Shown piece by piece: positions 1-8,541 of a stretch of DNA of 24,516 nt (position 1 is the stretch's first letter; every line of letters begins with the position of its first letter). The position numbers and the translations under genes were made by a program. Source of the stretch: a virus; IMG/VR virus record IMGVR_UViG_3300031963_000893, positions 1 through 24,516 of that record; one strand, 5' to 3'. The notes under the pieces were generated by a model. The model did not search any database. It worked only from the letters and a program-made list of their open reading frames with translations, and was not told the origin of the DNA.

Positions 1-3000
1 CATAGCTATATTAGCTTTTTTAGATATAGCTTCATATAACTGAATAGGCTTCATAGCCATACGTTTAGCTAAACTTTGGAACTCTGGAGTTTGTGAAAAC
101 TCTCTATTAGCTTTAGCAAACATCTCTTCAGCAAATGCATTGTTTCTTACTCTAGCAGATAGTAATGAACCACCAAGTCTTAAAGTTTCTCTAAACTCAG
201 CATCTTGAGTAATAACAGATTTAAGAGCAGGCATACCTGTTTTAGCAAATCTATAGATACCTGCTGGTGTTACCCAACCTGATAGACCACGAGCATTAAA
301 TAAATGCCAACCCTCATTCATCATGTGAGGTAAAGGGTTAAGCATCATGTTTTTAATTAAAGCACCACTTAAATAAGTAAGTGCATTCATATCATTTACT
401 TTAGCAAAATCTTCTATAATAGATGCAATGTCATCTTTAAAAACATAACCATCAAATTGAGGAACTCTATCTAAATATTTAGGACGTCTAAATCCTTCAG
501 GTATAGATTTACCTTCTGTTTTAAATGCATTTTCTTTAAACCAAGAAGAATCTTTAATATCTTCTAAGAATTTATTAGCTCTAATAAAGTTACGTAATTC
601 TGTTAAACGTTGATATACTACTCCTTGGAAATCTTTTTCATAAGTAAAAGGAGTATTAAGTTCAATTTCAGGTTCATAAGCTTCTTTTATAAAAGCATTT
701 TTAACTGTTTCACCAGGCCTAAATACACCTACCTCACTCATTTTAGCAAAAGGTACAGCTTTACCATTTACCCATTGGTATACAGAACCATCAGAACCTT
801 GTTGTAAAATGATACGTTTACCATTAGGAAGTTCACCAGCAAATACAGAACGAGCCATAGCAGCTCCAGGTTTCCTAGCTATATTAGGATTAAACCCACC
901 AAATTCACCACCACTAATTATATTTAAAGCTTTTTCAAATTTATCTCCTTGTTTAGGGATAAAGATACGTGGAACATTTTCACCTGTTACAGTAGATTCT
1001 AAATCAGTAGGTATTGTCCATCCTTTTTGTTGGGCATATTTAATTAAACGTTTACGTTCCATTAATTCTTGATTAGCATACTTCTTAAACAATTCTAATT
1101 CATTAGGATCAAGTTCAGCCCTACCTTCGGCATAAGCTCTCCATCTTTGTCTCATAGCAGTATCAACACCCGCTTTAGTAGCAGCTTCATGTCTTGCTCT
1201 AGCAATAATCATATCTCTTTCTCCACCTTTATCTAAAGCAAAGAAAGCATCTGCTAACCATGTTTCATTCTCGGCTGCATTTTTAGGTATTTTAGGAACT
1301 TCTACATCTGGTTGTGAGACATAAGGATCTTCTTTAACAGCATGATAAGCTTGTCTATTAATGTAATGTTCATAGTCTTTACGAAGTTGTTCTTCTGTAA
1401 ACACACCTGATTTATCCTGTGCAAATAAATCACCTTGTGGGTCTTGCATTTGTTTCCATTCTTCAAATGATAGACGAGTATGTTCATCTTCATGTTTAAG
1501 AATGAACTGTGCATATTCATAAGGAGTCTTAAATGCATTTTCATCTAAGCCAGCTTTAACCCATGGCTTATCTTCAAAACGATTAAGGGCTTCATCTAAG
1601 TCCATAATGATTTCTTTAGATGAACCATCTTCATTACGATAGTGACGAGCTATAACAGGTTTACCATCTTTCTGTACAGCTTGATTGCCTTCAGCATCTA
1701 CAATCTTAGCTACTTTAATAGGTATACCAGTCTCTGTTGTTTCAGGTACAGCCCATTTAGATGTCCACTCATTAGCTCCTACTTCTTCTGTAGATTGACG
1801 AGTCTTAGCAAATTCATCTAATGATCTATTAAATCTAGGAACAATGTTACCAACAGTATTACCTACTACTTCATTTACCTTCTTCGTATAGGCAGTAGGT
1901 TTAGCAGCTACAGCTGTAAAGCCAGCAGCTTCTATGATACGTTGTGCATTAAGATCTTCACCAGCTAATTTTTCATTACCAGCTTCAAATAAACCACCTG
2001 CAGTACCCATACCAATACGTTGCATTGCAGGTGTAATCTTTTTACCACCTTCTAATACAATATCTTTTAGAGCACCTGGTCTAAATAGAACTAGGTTACC
2101 TGATAGTTGACCTGCAAAAGATGTTTCAGGATTAGCTTCTATTTCTTTTTGTCTTGTTTGAGGATCATAACCAATGACTTCTTTTACAGAGTCTGGTAGT
2201 TTATCAAAAGCATATTCAACAGCTTTAGCACCACCAAGGAATCCTCCAACACCACCTACAACTCCTCCTACTAGACCACCTACTGGTCCACCTACAGCAG
2301 TGCCAGCGGTCGCGCCAAGTTCAGCGCCCAAAGCCATTGCTGGAGTAGCAGCGATACCAACAGCAGCGCTACCCCCAGCCGCTTTACCAAAGGAACGAGC
2401 TGCACTAATATCACTTTCAGACTTAGCAGGAACGTCGTTAAGATAGGGATTTGAAGGAGGCCTGGCTAACCCTTTCAAGTAAGGATTCTCAGGCTCAGGC
2501 TCTGGTGTTTTAACATCAGTAGCTTTGAATGAACCCTCAAGATAAGGGTTTTTAGAAGGAGCAGTATCAAAGTTTTCTTCTATCCAAGTACTAGAACGTT
2601 TAGGTTGATTGTACTTACTAGAAGGTAAACTTGCCCATACACCACCTAACTTTGCGTTAGCGGCTTGATAGTTTCCTTTTTTAACATCTTCAAGAGCATC
2701 ATTGTCTTTAATAAGTTCTAAAGCAATCTTGTCTTGAGATTCAGGAGAGAAGTCAGTAATACCAAGTTTCTTGGCATATCTGTCATATGTTGTTTTAGTA
2801 ATCTGATAACGACCAGCAGCAGTACTAGGACCTTCTTTAGTAGTTACTCCTACTACACCAGGATGTTTACTATAGTCGTCAAAGGTACTACCACCTACAA
2901 TAGTATTATAGTCAGCTTTCTCAGCTTTACTTAAATTGGAAAGGTACCCTTGAATATTAGCATCTTCTTGAGTCTTACCATAAGAAGAAGGTTTTGAAGG

Positions 3001-3042
3001 CGAATAACTTTCTATACCACTAAGGTAAGGATTAGAATCCAT
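1..3042 (-). CDS. Giant ejection protein with N-terminal lambda-R-type lytic transglycosylase, 3' end outside window
   Basis: Open from ATG at 3042 to the window edge: 1014 codons, no stop seen. SD AAGGAG lies five bases before ATG. Residues about 33-160 match the lambda endolysin R (GH104) pattern: E41 in SKAEKADYN (candidate catalytic Glu), IVGG (48-51), DYSKHP (56-61), AAGRYQI (75-81), LGITDFSPESQD (93-104), WASLPSSKY (136-144). Motif NPYL occurs at residues 4, 165, 186 and 198. A G/A/V-rich segment at 214-275 may insert into membrane. HEDEH (517-521) is an HExxH sequence of unknown meaning. The rest is long, charged and mixed. It fits the T7 gp16-position protein that digests peptidoglycan during DNA entry. 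Confidence 0.85.
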   Translation of the reverse strand, partial: MDSNPYLSGIESYSPSKPSSYGKTQEDANIQGYLSNLSKAEKADYNTIVGGSTFDDYSKHPGVVGVTTKEGPSTAAGRYQITKTTYDRYAKKLGITDFSPESQDKIALELIKDNDALEDVKKGNYQAANAKLGGVWASLPSSKYNQPKRSSTWIEENFDTAPSKNPYLEGSFKATDVKTPEPEPENPYLKGLARPPSNPYLNDVPAKSESDISAARSFGKAAGGSAAVGIAATPAMALGAELGATAGTAVGGPVGGLVGGVVGGVGGFLGGAKAVEYAFDKLPDSVKEVIGYDPQTRQKEIEANPETSFAGQLSGNLVLFRPGALKDIVLEGGKKITPAMQRIGMGTAGGLFEAGNEKLAGEDLNAQRIIEAAGFTAVAAKPTAYTKKVNEVVGNTVGNIVPRFNRSLDEFAKTRQSTEEVGANEWTSKWAVPETTETGIPIKVAKIVDAEGNQAVQKDGKPVIARHYRNEDGSSKEIIMDLDEALNRFEDKPWVKAGLDENAFKTPYEYAQFILKHEDEHTRLSFEEWKQMQDPQGDLFAQDKSGVFTEEQLRKDYEHYINRQAYHAVKEDPYVSQPDVEVPKIPKNAAENETWLADAFFALDKGGERDMIIARARHEAATKAGVDTAMRQRWRAYAEGRAELDPNELELFKKYANQELMERKRLIKYAQQKGWTIPTDLESTVTGENVPRIFIPKQGDKFEKALNIISGGEFGGFNPNIARKPGAAMARSVFAGELPNGKRIILQQGSDGSVYQWVNGKAVPFAKMSEVGVFRPGETVKNAFIKEAYEPEIELNTPFTYEKDFQGVVYQRLTELRNFIRANKFLEDIKDSSWFKENAFKTEGKSIPEGFRRPKYLDRVPQFDGYVFKDDIASIIEDFAKVNDMNALTYLSGALIKNMMLNPLPHMMNEGWHLFNARGLSGWVTPAGIYRFAKTGMPALKSVITQDAEFRETLRLGGSLLSARVRNNAFAEEMFAKANREFSQTPEFQSLAKRMAMKPIQLYEAISKKANIAM

Positions 3043-3054
3043 CGTTACTCCTTA

Positions 3055-4554
3055 TTATTTTTTAGTGCTAGCTTTATTCGGATTTAACTTAATATAATCT
3101 TCAAACTTAGCATCTGGATGAAGTTTAGACCAGTTAGCTTTAATCTGTTCTAATGCTTCAGGACGTTGGTTAATAGCTTGTACAGCTAAATTAATATCTT
3201 GCTGACTTGGTTTACCAACGGTATCTTCTTTAACTTCTTTTGAAGTAGTAGAAGCTTCTTCTTTAGAACCACCTTTAGGGACTGGCATTTCTTTAAGCTT
3301 AGCTTCATAACCTTTGATTTCTTCATCAATCTTTTTACGTTGACCATCAAGTGCATTTAAATCCTCCTGTAATGCAGTAACTTCAGCTATACGAGCTTCT
3401 TTAGTGAGCTTGTTACCATACTTGTCTGTTAAGATAGTACCACTTCTTAGACCATTAATTCTAAAGTTAATGTCATCAGACTTAGCTTCAATGTCTGAAC
3501 GATCTCTATTAGCAGCACTAATAATTGTACTAAGTTTACCCTTCATAGCATTGAACTCTCTAAGTTCCATACTCTTGTCAAAACGTAATTGTACAGCTTC
3601 TTGATTACGTGCTTGTGCTTGTAAACGTTTATTACCTAGATCTTCTCTAATTCTATTAGACTCTTCAGCACGTCTATTACGTCCTGATTCTTTTAGATAT
3701 TCAAGTTCTAGTTTAAGTTTATTAGCACCAGAGATAGCAGAGTCAGCATATTGTTGAGCTACTTGTTCTCTTAACTCTGGAGGAATTCTCATTAAATCAT
3801 CAACAGGAATACCAGCAGCATTAAGTTGCATTAATGCCGTACCCCAAGCTGCATCTTTATTTTGAGGATCAGCATCAATATAACCTTGTGCAATCTGACC
3901 AGTAACTTCAAGAACTTTCTTAGCAGAATCCATACGTCGTTCTTGAGCTATTGTACGAGTATTCTCTAAGTCTTGTGCAACCTTAAGTTGTTTTTGATAT
4001 TGAAGTAAAAGACCATTTTGTTTAAATAGTTCAGCTGTTTTATAAGCAGCATTAACTTGATCATTAATTTTAATAAAGTCTTGAGTAGCTACTTTAGCTT
4101 GTTGAATAGGTGTCTTAACAACTGGTTGTGTTTCAACAGTAGGTTCTGCTGTTTTACCTGGATAACTTTCCATAGTAGCAGGTTTAGTTTCATCCATTAC
4201 AGGTTCTTTAACACGTTCTTCTGTAGCTGCTCCTGTCATAAATGAAGGCATAGGTGTACCATCAGCAGACTTAGTACCTTGGAGTGACATAGCACCTTCA
4301 GGCATTACTGCTGGACGACCATCAAATCCTGTACCAGTAGTATAACCACCAGGTATAGCAGGAGGCATTTGACTTGTTTTTGTTTTAGTTAAGTCATCAA
4401 TAGCTTGCTTTTTAATAATGTCTTTAGCAGTTTTAAGTTCATCTAATTCAATCTGAGCTTCTTCTGTTTTTAGAACATCCATCTTTTCCCTAGCCATTTT
4501 AGCTTGAACTTCGCTAAAACTAGGAATACCATGATACATTGGAATACTAGCCAT
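3055..4554 (-). CDS. Coiled-coil internal ejection protein (T7 gp15-position)
   Basis: A 499-aa protein, mostly helical. It begins MASIPMYHGIPSFSEVQAKMAREKMDVLKTEEAQIELDELK. A Q/P/T-rich low-complexity part lies at about 60-150 (MPPAIPGGYTTGTGFDGRPA, KPATMESYPGKTAEPT). Then come long helices (AAYKTAELFKQNGLLLQYQKQLKVAQDLENTRTIAQERRMDS, LKLELEYLKESGRNRRAEESNRIREDLGNKRLQ). The C-terminus is charged and lysine rich, ending PNKASTKK. It fits the second ejected protein, which forms a tube with the gp16-type protein; identity is by composition and order, not by clear sequence match. SD AAGGA is seven bases before ATG. It lies between the hydrophobic ejection protein and the transglycosylase giant. 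Confidence 0.78.
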   Translation of the reverse strand: MASIPMYHGIPSFSEVQAKMAREKMDVLKTEEAQIELDELKTAKDIIKKQAIDDLTKTKTSQMPPAIPGGYTTGTGFDGRPAVMPEGAMSLQGTKSADGTPMPSFMTGAATEERVKEPVMDETKPATMESYPGKTAEPTVETQPVVKTPIQQAKVATQDFIKINDQVNAAYKTAELFKQNGLLLQYQKQLKVAQDLENTRTIAQERRMDSAKKVLEVTGQIAQGYIDADPQNKDAAWGTALMQLNAAGIPVDDLMRIPPELREQVAQQYADSAISGANKLKLELEYLKESGRNRRAEESNRIREDLGNKRLQAQARNQEAVQLRFDKSMELREFNAMKGKLSTIISAANRDRSDIEAKSDDINFRINGLRSGTILTDKYGNKLTKEARIAEVTALQEDLNALDGQRKKIDEEIKGYEAKLKEMPVPKGGSKEEASTTSKEVKEDTVGKPSQQDINLAVQAINQRPEALEQIKANWSKLHPDAKFEDYIKLNPNKASTKK

Positions 4555-4564
4555 ATTTTATCCT

Positions 4565-5509
4565 TTATCCAAAAAAGCTACCAATTGATGTACCAAGGCC
4601 AATAACACCTTGTAACAATTGTTCTTGTCTATTTCTTTCTGCAAGAGATTGATCGTAAGAAGCAGTTCTAAATGCATTAGCACCTGCAGCTGGAGATTGT
4701 CCTGCACCTGATAATTGAGTTAATTGGTTGTAGTAGTTATTAAACCAATTCTGTGCAGTCTCAGCACCATATTTTTGTAGAGAAGCTAATGTTGCACCAG
4801 ATTGTGCACCACCTAAAGCAGTTCTACTACGTAATAATTGTTTAGCTCCTTCTTCTTGAGCAAACTTATAACCAGGCATACCATATACTCTATTAGGATC
4901 TTTCATTAAAGCTGCTAAATCTTCTGCAGCAGATGCTCTAAATGGAGAGAAAGGATCAGCTTGTAATTGAGCTACATCAGGAGAAATACCTCTAGAAGCT
5001 GTTAGTGCACTATAAATATCATAACCTGACTTAGCTACATCAGCTACTTGTTTAAGTTGTCCAAAGATACCTTTTGATGCAGGGATACCACCAACCTCAC
5101 CAGCAGCAAGTCCTGAAGCAATAGAAGATGGAATGTAACCCAGAGCTTGTGTAGCGGCACTAGTAAGTCCACCAAGTGTTAATCCACCTGCGGCAGCACT
5201 ACCTAGAAGACCAGCACCAGCTCCAGTAGCAGCAGCATAACCAGCTAAAGCGGCAGGAGTCGCACCAACGGCTCCCATAAGTGTAGGCCCAATAAGACCC
5301 ATACTTGAGGCACTAACACCCGCACCTGCGGCTGCTCCACCTAAAGCTCCACTTCCTAGTCCAAAACCAGCTGGCCCTAGAGCAACACCTGCAGCAAGAC
5401 CTAATATAGGGTTGTCAAATACTTCACCAACAACATCACTAACAACATCACCTACGATGTCGGCTGCTCCTCCAACTACGTCTCCTACAAAATCAACAAC
5501 TCCACCCAT
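4565..5509 (-). CDS. Hydrophobic ejection protein (T7 gp14 / P22 gp7-type)
   Basis: A 314-aa protein. Residues 1-30 (VVDFVGDVVGGAADIVGDVVSDVVGEV) are an amphipathic repeat of D-V-V-G. Residues about 33-150 are a long G/A-rich hydrophobic stretch (LGLAAGVALGPAGFGLGSGALGG...) able to insert into membrane. The C-terminal half is soluble: DPFSPFRASAAEDLAALMKDPNRVYGMPGYKFAQEEGAKQLLRSRTALGGAQSGATLASLQKYGAETAQNWFNNYYNQLTQLSGAGQSP, a pattern seen in injected virion proteins. It is expected to be ejected first into the outer membrane, as T7 gp14. Start overlaps the GNAT-like gene by 17 bases. Confidence 0.8.
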   Translation of the reverse strand: MGGVVDFVGDVVGGAADIVGDVVSDVVGEVFDNPILGLAAGVALGPAGFGLGSGALGGAAAGAGVSASSMGLIGPTLMGAVGATPAALAGYAAATGAGAGLLGSAAAGGLTLGGLTSAATQALGYIPSSIASGLAAGEVGGIPASKGIFGQLKQVADVAKSGYDIYSALTASRGISPDVAQLQADPFSPFRASAAEDLAALMKDPNRVYGMPGYKFAQEEGAKQLLRSRTALGGAQSGATLASLQKYGAETAQNWFNNYYNQLTQLSGAGQSPAAGANAFRTASYDQSLAERNRQEQLLQGVIGLGTSIGSFFG

Positions 5510-5879
5510 GATCCATCCTTAAATAAATAATGTTATCTTTACGATTAACTTCTTCAAAACCAATACGTTTAACAAATTGTAGTCCTTTAGTATTACTTTC
5601 TATAACAGTTGTAACTACTTCTAAATAGTTTTTAAATAGAGGATTAAATACTGTTCTAATATATTTACGCATATTAAAAGGTTCAGTAACTGATATGTGG
5701 AATTCATTCTTACGAATCATAATAGCTCCAACAATACCATTTTTATTCTCTACAGGAATAATACTAAAATTTCTAACTCTTTCACAAAACTGTTCAAAAG
5801 AACACTTTCTTGAATCTTTATATCCTTCAAAGGCTTTTAATAATGCTTTATGCCGTACCGGGATCGATGTCCATTTCAC
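5493..5879 (-). CDS. GNAT-like protein, probable gp13-position assembly factor
   Basis: A protein of about 128 aa if GTG at 5879 is used. The middle and end have the GNAT pattern: FSIIPVENKNGIVGAIMIRKNEFHISV (strands), YLEVVTTVIESNTKGLQFVKRIGFEEV (helix then 'GF' turn). Acetyl-CoA binding (a Q/RxxGxG/A loop) is not obvious, so it may have lost acetylation. Its place between hub and ejection genes and its length fit T7 gp13 (138 aa, also GNAT-like as I recall), an assembly factor for the internal core. The frame is open to about 5963 (upstream ATG and GTG in MSFIKMVTLDEE), which would overlap the hub by 116 bases; I prefer GTG at 5879 with a 32-base overlap, though no clear SD marks either. 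Confidence 0.65.
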   Translation of the reverse strand: MKWTSIPVRHKALLKAFEGYKDSRKCSFEQFCERVRNFSIIPVENKNGIVGAIMIRKNEFHISVTEPFNMRKYIRTVFNPLFKNYLEVVTTVIESNTKGLQFVKRIGFEEVNRKDNIIYLRMDHGWSC

Positions 5880-7611
5880 AAGCTTGCAGTCTAATTGGCT
5901 GGTTGTCTGTGCAGAAATATTCATAAGCTCTTCGTCTAAAGTTACCATTTTGATAAAGGACACTTCTCATTGCGTTTAGGTCAACATTACGATATTGAGA
6001 CCAGTTTTGATAATCATCATCTGTATGTCGTACTCGGAGGGTAGCACCAATCTTATCACCTACTATTTCTAGTCTACCAATAAACTTACGTTTAGTAGAG
6101 TTAGCATCTATAAGAGGAGTTCTGATTCTAAATTGGATAGGACCAACTAAATCAGTATAAGTATGCTCACTAATATTATACAATACTCCGTTGTCATTGT
6201 CAAGTGCATATGCTTCATTATTATAAGAAGTAAAAAATACTCCGTCTAATATAGTTTCTTGCCCATTAACATAAGATGTCCAAATAGACCATTGTTTAGA
6301 TTTAATATCACAAACAAGAGTTAAATCATCATCTAATAAGTTAAGTACATAAAAGTAATGACCAGATACTTTTAAAGAGTATGATCTTACATTTTGTAAA
6401 CTAGATTGGTTTAGTATTCTTTCTACTGATACATCTGAAATTTGTACAGGTCTTGTACCATCTAACATAAGAACTGTTCTACCAGTATTACGTCCTACAG
6501 CTACCCATACAACTGTTTGTTGCATTTCTACTACTGAGTTACCATTAGCACATCCAAACTCAATACGGAATGTAGGGTTAGGTAATAATGGTGATCCTAT
6601 TGGTTGAGCAGCATCATAGAAGAACTCTGTAGACCATTGACCAAAAGCTAGTAAATAGTTAAAATGTTTAGCTAAAGCTACGCCTTTATCTGGTTCTGCT
6701 TCAGCAGTAATATAGTTTAATGCATCCCACTTAGTAGGATCATTAGGTTCACTATTCCAGATCTTACCATCATCTGTCATTACAAAAACATAAGTATCAA
6801 AGTAAGCTGTACCTGGTACTATATTACCTGATGGAAATCCATTTAAAGTACAAGTAGCAAAAGCTTGTGTACCTGAACCACCAGGTGCTGCTATAGTAAT
6901 TGTAGGAGCATTTAAGTATCCTGTACCAGCATTAGTAATAACAATATCTGTTACAATACCACCTGATATAGAAGAACTTCCTGTAGCTCTATTTCCTGCA
7001 TAAGTTAATGTAGCAGTACCATCTACTTGTGATCCACTAGTAAATGTAGGTGCAGTAGATGCTGTAGTACCAGCTACTGTTACTGTATATAAGTTAGCTC
7101 CATAAGCTACTTGATCATTAAGATTATAAGCTGTAGTAGCTTGCCACTCAGGACCAAATGTTACAGTAGGTGGAGATGCATATCCTGTACCACCTGCAGT
7201 AATACTGATAAAAGCTACACCATCACTTCTAACTTGAGCTAGAGTTGTGCCATCATAGGTATAGCCTTTATCACCCTTTTGAAAGAACAAATATCCATCA
7301 TTAAGGGTATTAGTAAAATAACAAGGAGTGGTAGTTCCTGTTAGTGTTCCTACTGTAGTAGTGGTAGTTAAATCAGTACGATAAAGAGTATTGTTTAATA
7401 CTGCATAAATTCTATTAGCATAGGTATATAAACCTTGTGCAGTACCAGTACCAAAGTCTACACCTGAAGATGTATATCCAGGTCTTTTCTTTGCATACAT
7501 AGTTCCATTATAGTCTTCTGCAAAGCAGTTAACCATCTTAGAACCTTTGTCTGTAGTATCATTACGAAACTCGACCCCATAGTTCATTGGTAATCGTAAG
7601 GTTTCTGACAT
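5848..7611 (-). CDS. Tail hub/nozzle (P22 gp10 / T7 gp12-type), packaged DNA stabilisation
   Basis: A 587-aa protein, beta-propeller-like. N-terminus LPMNYGVEFRNDTTDKGSKMVNCFAEDYNGTMYAKKRPGYTS is typical of this family. An inserted region at about residues 133-268 holds two 'GGTGYASPPTVTF' / 'NAGTGYLNAPTITIA' repeats (a bacterial/phage repeat module). Later blade strands include AKHFNYLLAFGQWSTEFFYDAAQPIGSPL and VVWVAVGRNTGRTVLMLDGTRPVQISDVSVERIL. It ends MDIDPGTA. In P22 this family plugs the portal; in T7 it forms the nozzle. The insertion makes it larger than P22 gp10 (472 aa). Start overlaps the adaptor's stop; the 3' end overlaps the GNAT-like gene. Confidence 0.85.
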   Translation of the reverse strand: MSETLRLPMNYGVEFRNDTTDKGSKMVNCFAEDYNGTMYAKKRPGYTSSGVDFGTGTAQGLYTYANRIYAVLNNTLYRTDLTTTTTVGTLTGTTTPCYFTNTLNDGYLFFQKGDKGYTYDGTTLAQVRSDGVAFISITAGGTGYASPPTVTFGPEWQATTAYNLNDQVAYGANLYTVTVAGTTASTAPTFTSGSQVDGTATLTYAGNRATGSSSISGGIVTDIVITNAGTGYLNAPTITIAAPGGSGTQAFATCTLNGFPSGNIVPGTAYFDTYVFVMTDDGKIWNSEPNDPTKWDALNYITAEAEPDKGVALAKHFNYLLAFGQWSTEFFYDAAQPIGSPLLPNPTFRIEFGCANGNSVVEMQQTVVWVAVGRNTGRTVLMLDGTRPVQISDVSVERILNQSSLQNVRSYSLKVSGHYFYVLNLLDDDLTLVCDIKSKQWSIWTSYVNGQETILDGVFFTSYNNEAYALDNDNGVLYNISEHTYTDLVGPIQFRIRTPLIDANSTKRKFIGRLEIVGDKIGATLRVRHTDDDYQNWSQYRNVDLNAMRSVLYQNGNFRRRAYEYFCTDNQPIRLQACEMDIDPGTA

Positions 7612-8354
7612 TATCTAAACCTTTGTACTTGTGCTCTAATATCAGGTTGGAAGAATGTAGAAGCATATTCCACGTCCCATGCCATTAATCTTTGTTTATA
7701 GTTTTCTGCTCTTTGAATAACACCTGCAAGTTTATCCATTGGAAGACCATAGTCAGCTGCTAATTCAGAAGCTAATCCCCAACGTAAACATTGATACCAT
7801 TCAGATGGAAAATCAAATGTTTGATTAGCACTTGTAATATCTTCAATAGGACGTTGTACAGTCATATGTAATTCATAGTTTGTAGCTGTACTTGAATTAG
7901 GTGTTAAGAATACTTTAACAGTACCATTTAATACTGATGGTTTATAAAATACAGAGTTTACTGTACCTGTAGAAAACTTACTACCTAAGATGTTGTATTC
8001 TTGTTCTGAAAGAATAGACATAGGTAAATCTATATAAGGACTAACTGATAAATTTCTTAAAAAAGATTGAATCAATCTTAAAGGTTTATTAGTTATTAAA
8101 TCATTTCCTGCACCAGGGCCTATTGTATAAGATGTTTTATTAGTTACTAGTGGAAGAGTTATTTCAACCACTGTCCATAGTTTAATACCATCTGTCATCC
8201 AGTCTTTTAACATCATGTTAAGAACTAGACTTGCATTCTCAATAGCATTAGCTGTAGGTTGAGCTCCTTCTTCAAGAACACCTAAAAGTCTTAAAGAAGA
8301 CTCAATAATGTCATTGCGAGTAACACTGAATGTTGTTGTTCCTGAAGTAGCCAT
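7611..8354 (-). CDS. Head-tail adaptor (P22 gp4 / T7 gp11-type tail tube A)
   Basis: A 247-aa protein. It begins VTRNDIIESSLRLLGVLEEGAQPTANAIENASLVLNMMLKDWMTDGIKLWTV, the classical start of portal-proximal adaptors (a helical bundle that sits below the portal). The middle is beta rich (VFLTPNSSTATNYELHMTVQRPIEDI). It ends with FPSEWYQCLRWGLASELAADYGLPMDKLAGVIQRAENYKQRLMAWDVE, a helical pair common in these proteins. It is longer than P22 gp4 (166 aa) and nearer T7 gp11 (196 aa). Stop overlaps the next start as TAATG, coupling it to the hub gene. Confidence 0.85.
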   Translation of the reverse strand: MATSGTTTFSVTRNDIIESSLRLLGVLEEGAQPTANAIENASLVLNMMLKDWMTDGIKLWTVVEITLPLVTNKTSYTIGPGAGNDLITNKPLRLIQSFLRNLSVSPYIDLPMSILSEQEYNILGSKFSTGTVNSVFYKPSVLNGTVKVFLTPNSSTATNYELHMTVQRPIEDITSANQTFDFPSEWYQCLRWGLASELAADYGLPMDKLAGVIQRAENYKQRLMAWDVEYASTFFQPDIRAQVQRFR

Positions 8355-8355
8355 A

Positions 8356-8541
8356 TTAGTCCTTTTTCTTTCCTAGTATTCTTTGAACAGTCTTTGTTTC
8401 GTAAATACGAATACATGTCCAAACAATAGTAAACAATGCTGCTAGTGGAGGTAATACTTGTGCCATAGTACCTAGTACTGTGACTACTGATGCTCCATCC
8501 AGAACATGCTTTGTTGCTTCATCTAAGTGGTGTTGTACCAT
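8356..8541 (-). CDS. 61-aa one-TM holin-like protein
   Basis: A short protein MVQHHLDEATKHVLDGASVV followed by hydrophobic VLGTMAQVLPPLAALFTIVWTCIRIYE (about residues 22-48, with a PP kink) and a basic C-terminus (LGKKKD). The layout of polar N-terminus, one TM and basic tail is that of class II/III holins and of T7 gp17.5-type small lysis proteins. It directly follows the SprT-like stop (TAA then ATG) with AAGGA upstream. Two membrane proteins are therefore in this cassette; one may act as holin and the other as pinholin or antiholin, or as a virion membrane protein. Roles cannot be told apart here. Confidence 0.65.
   Translation of the reverse strand: MVQHHLDEATKHVLDGASVVTVLGTMAQVLPPLAALFTIVWTCIRIYETKTVQRILGKKKD

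Noticed and set aside
809-1072. Plus-strand frame of 87 codons
   Set aside because: Lies wholly inside the minus-strand giant ejection gene; no SD and no recognisable domain.
2174-2446. Plus-strand frame rich in P and A
   Set aside because: Antisense of the G/A/V-rich segment of the giant ejection protein.
5695-5979. Plus-strand frame of 94 codons over the GNAT-like gene
   Set aside because: Antisense to two well-supported genes; composition does not look like a protein of this phage.
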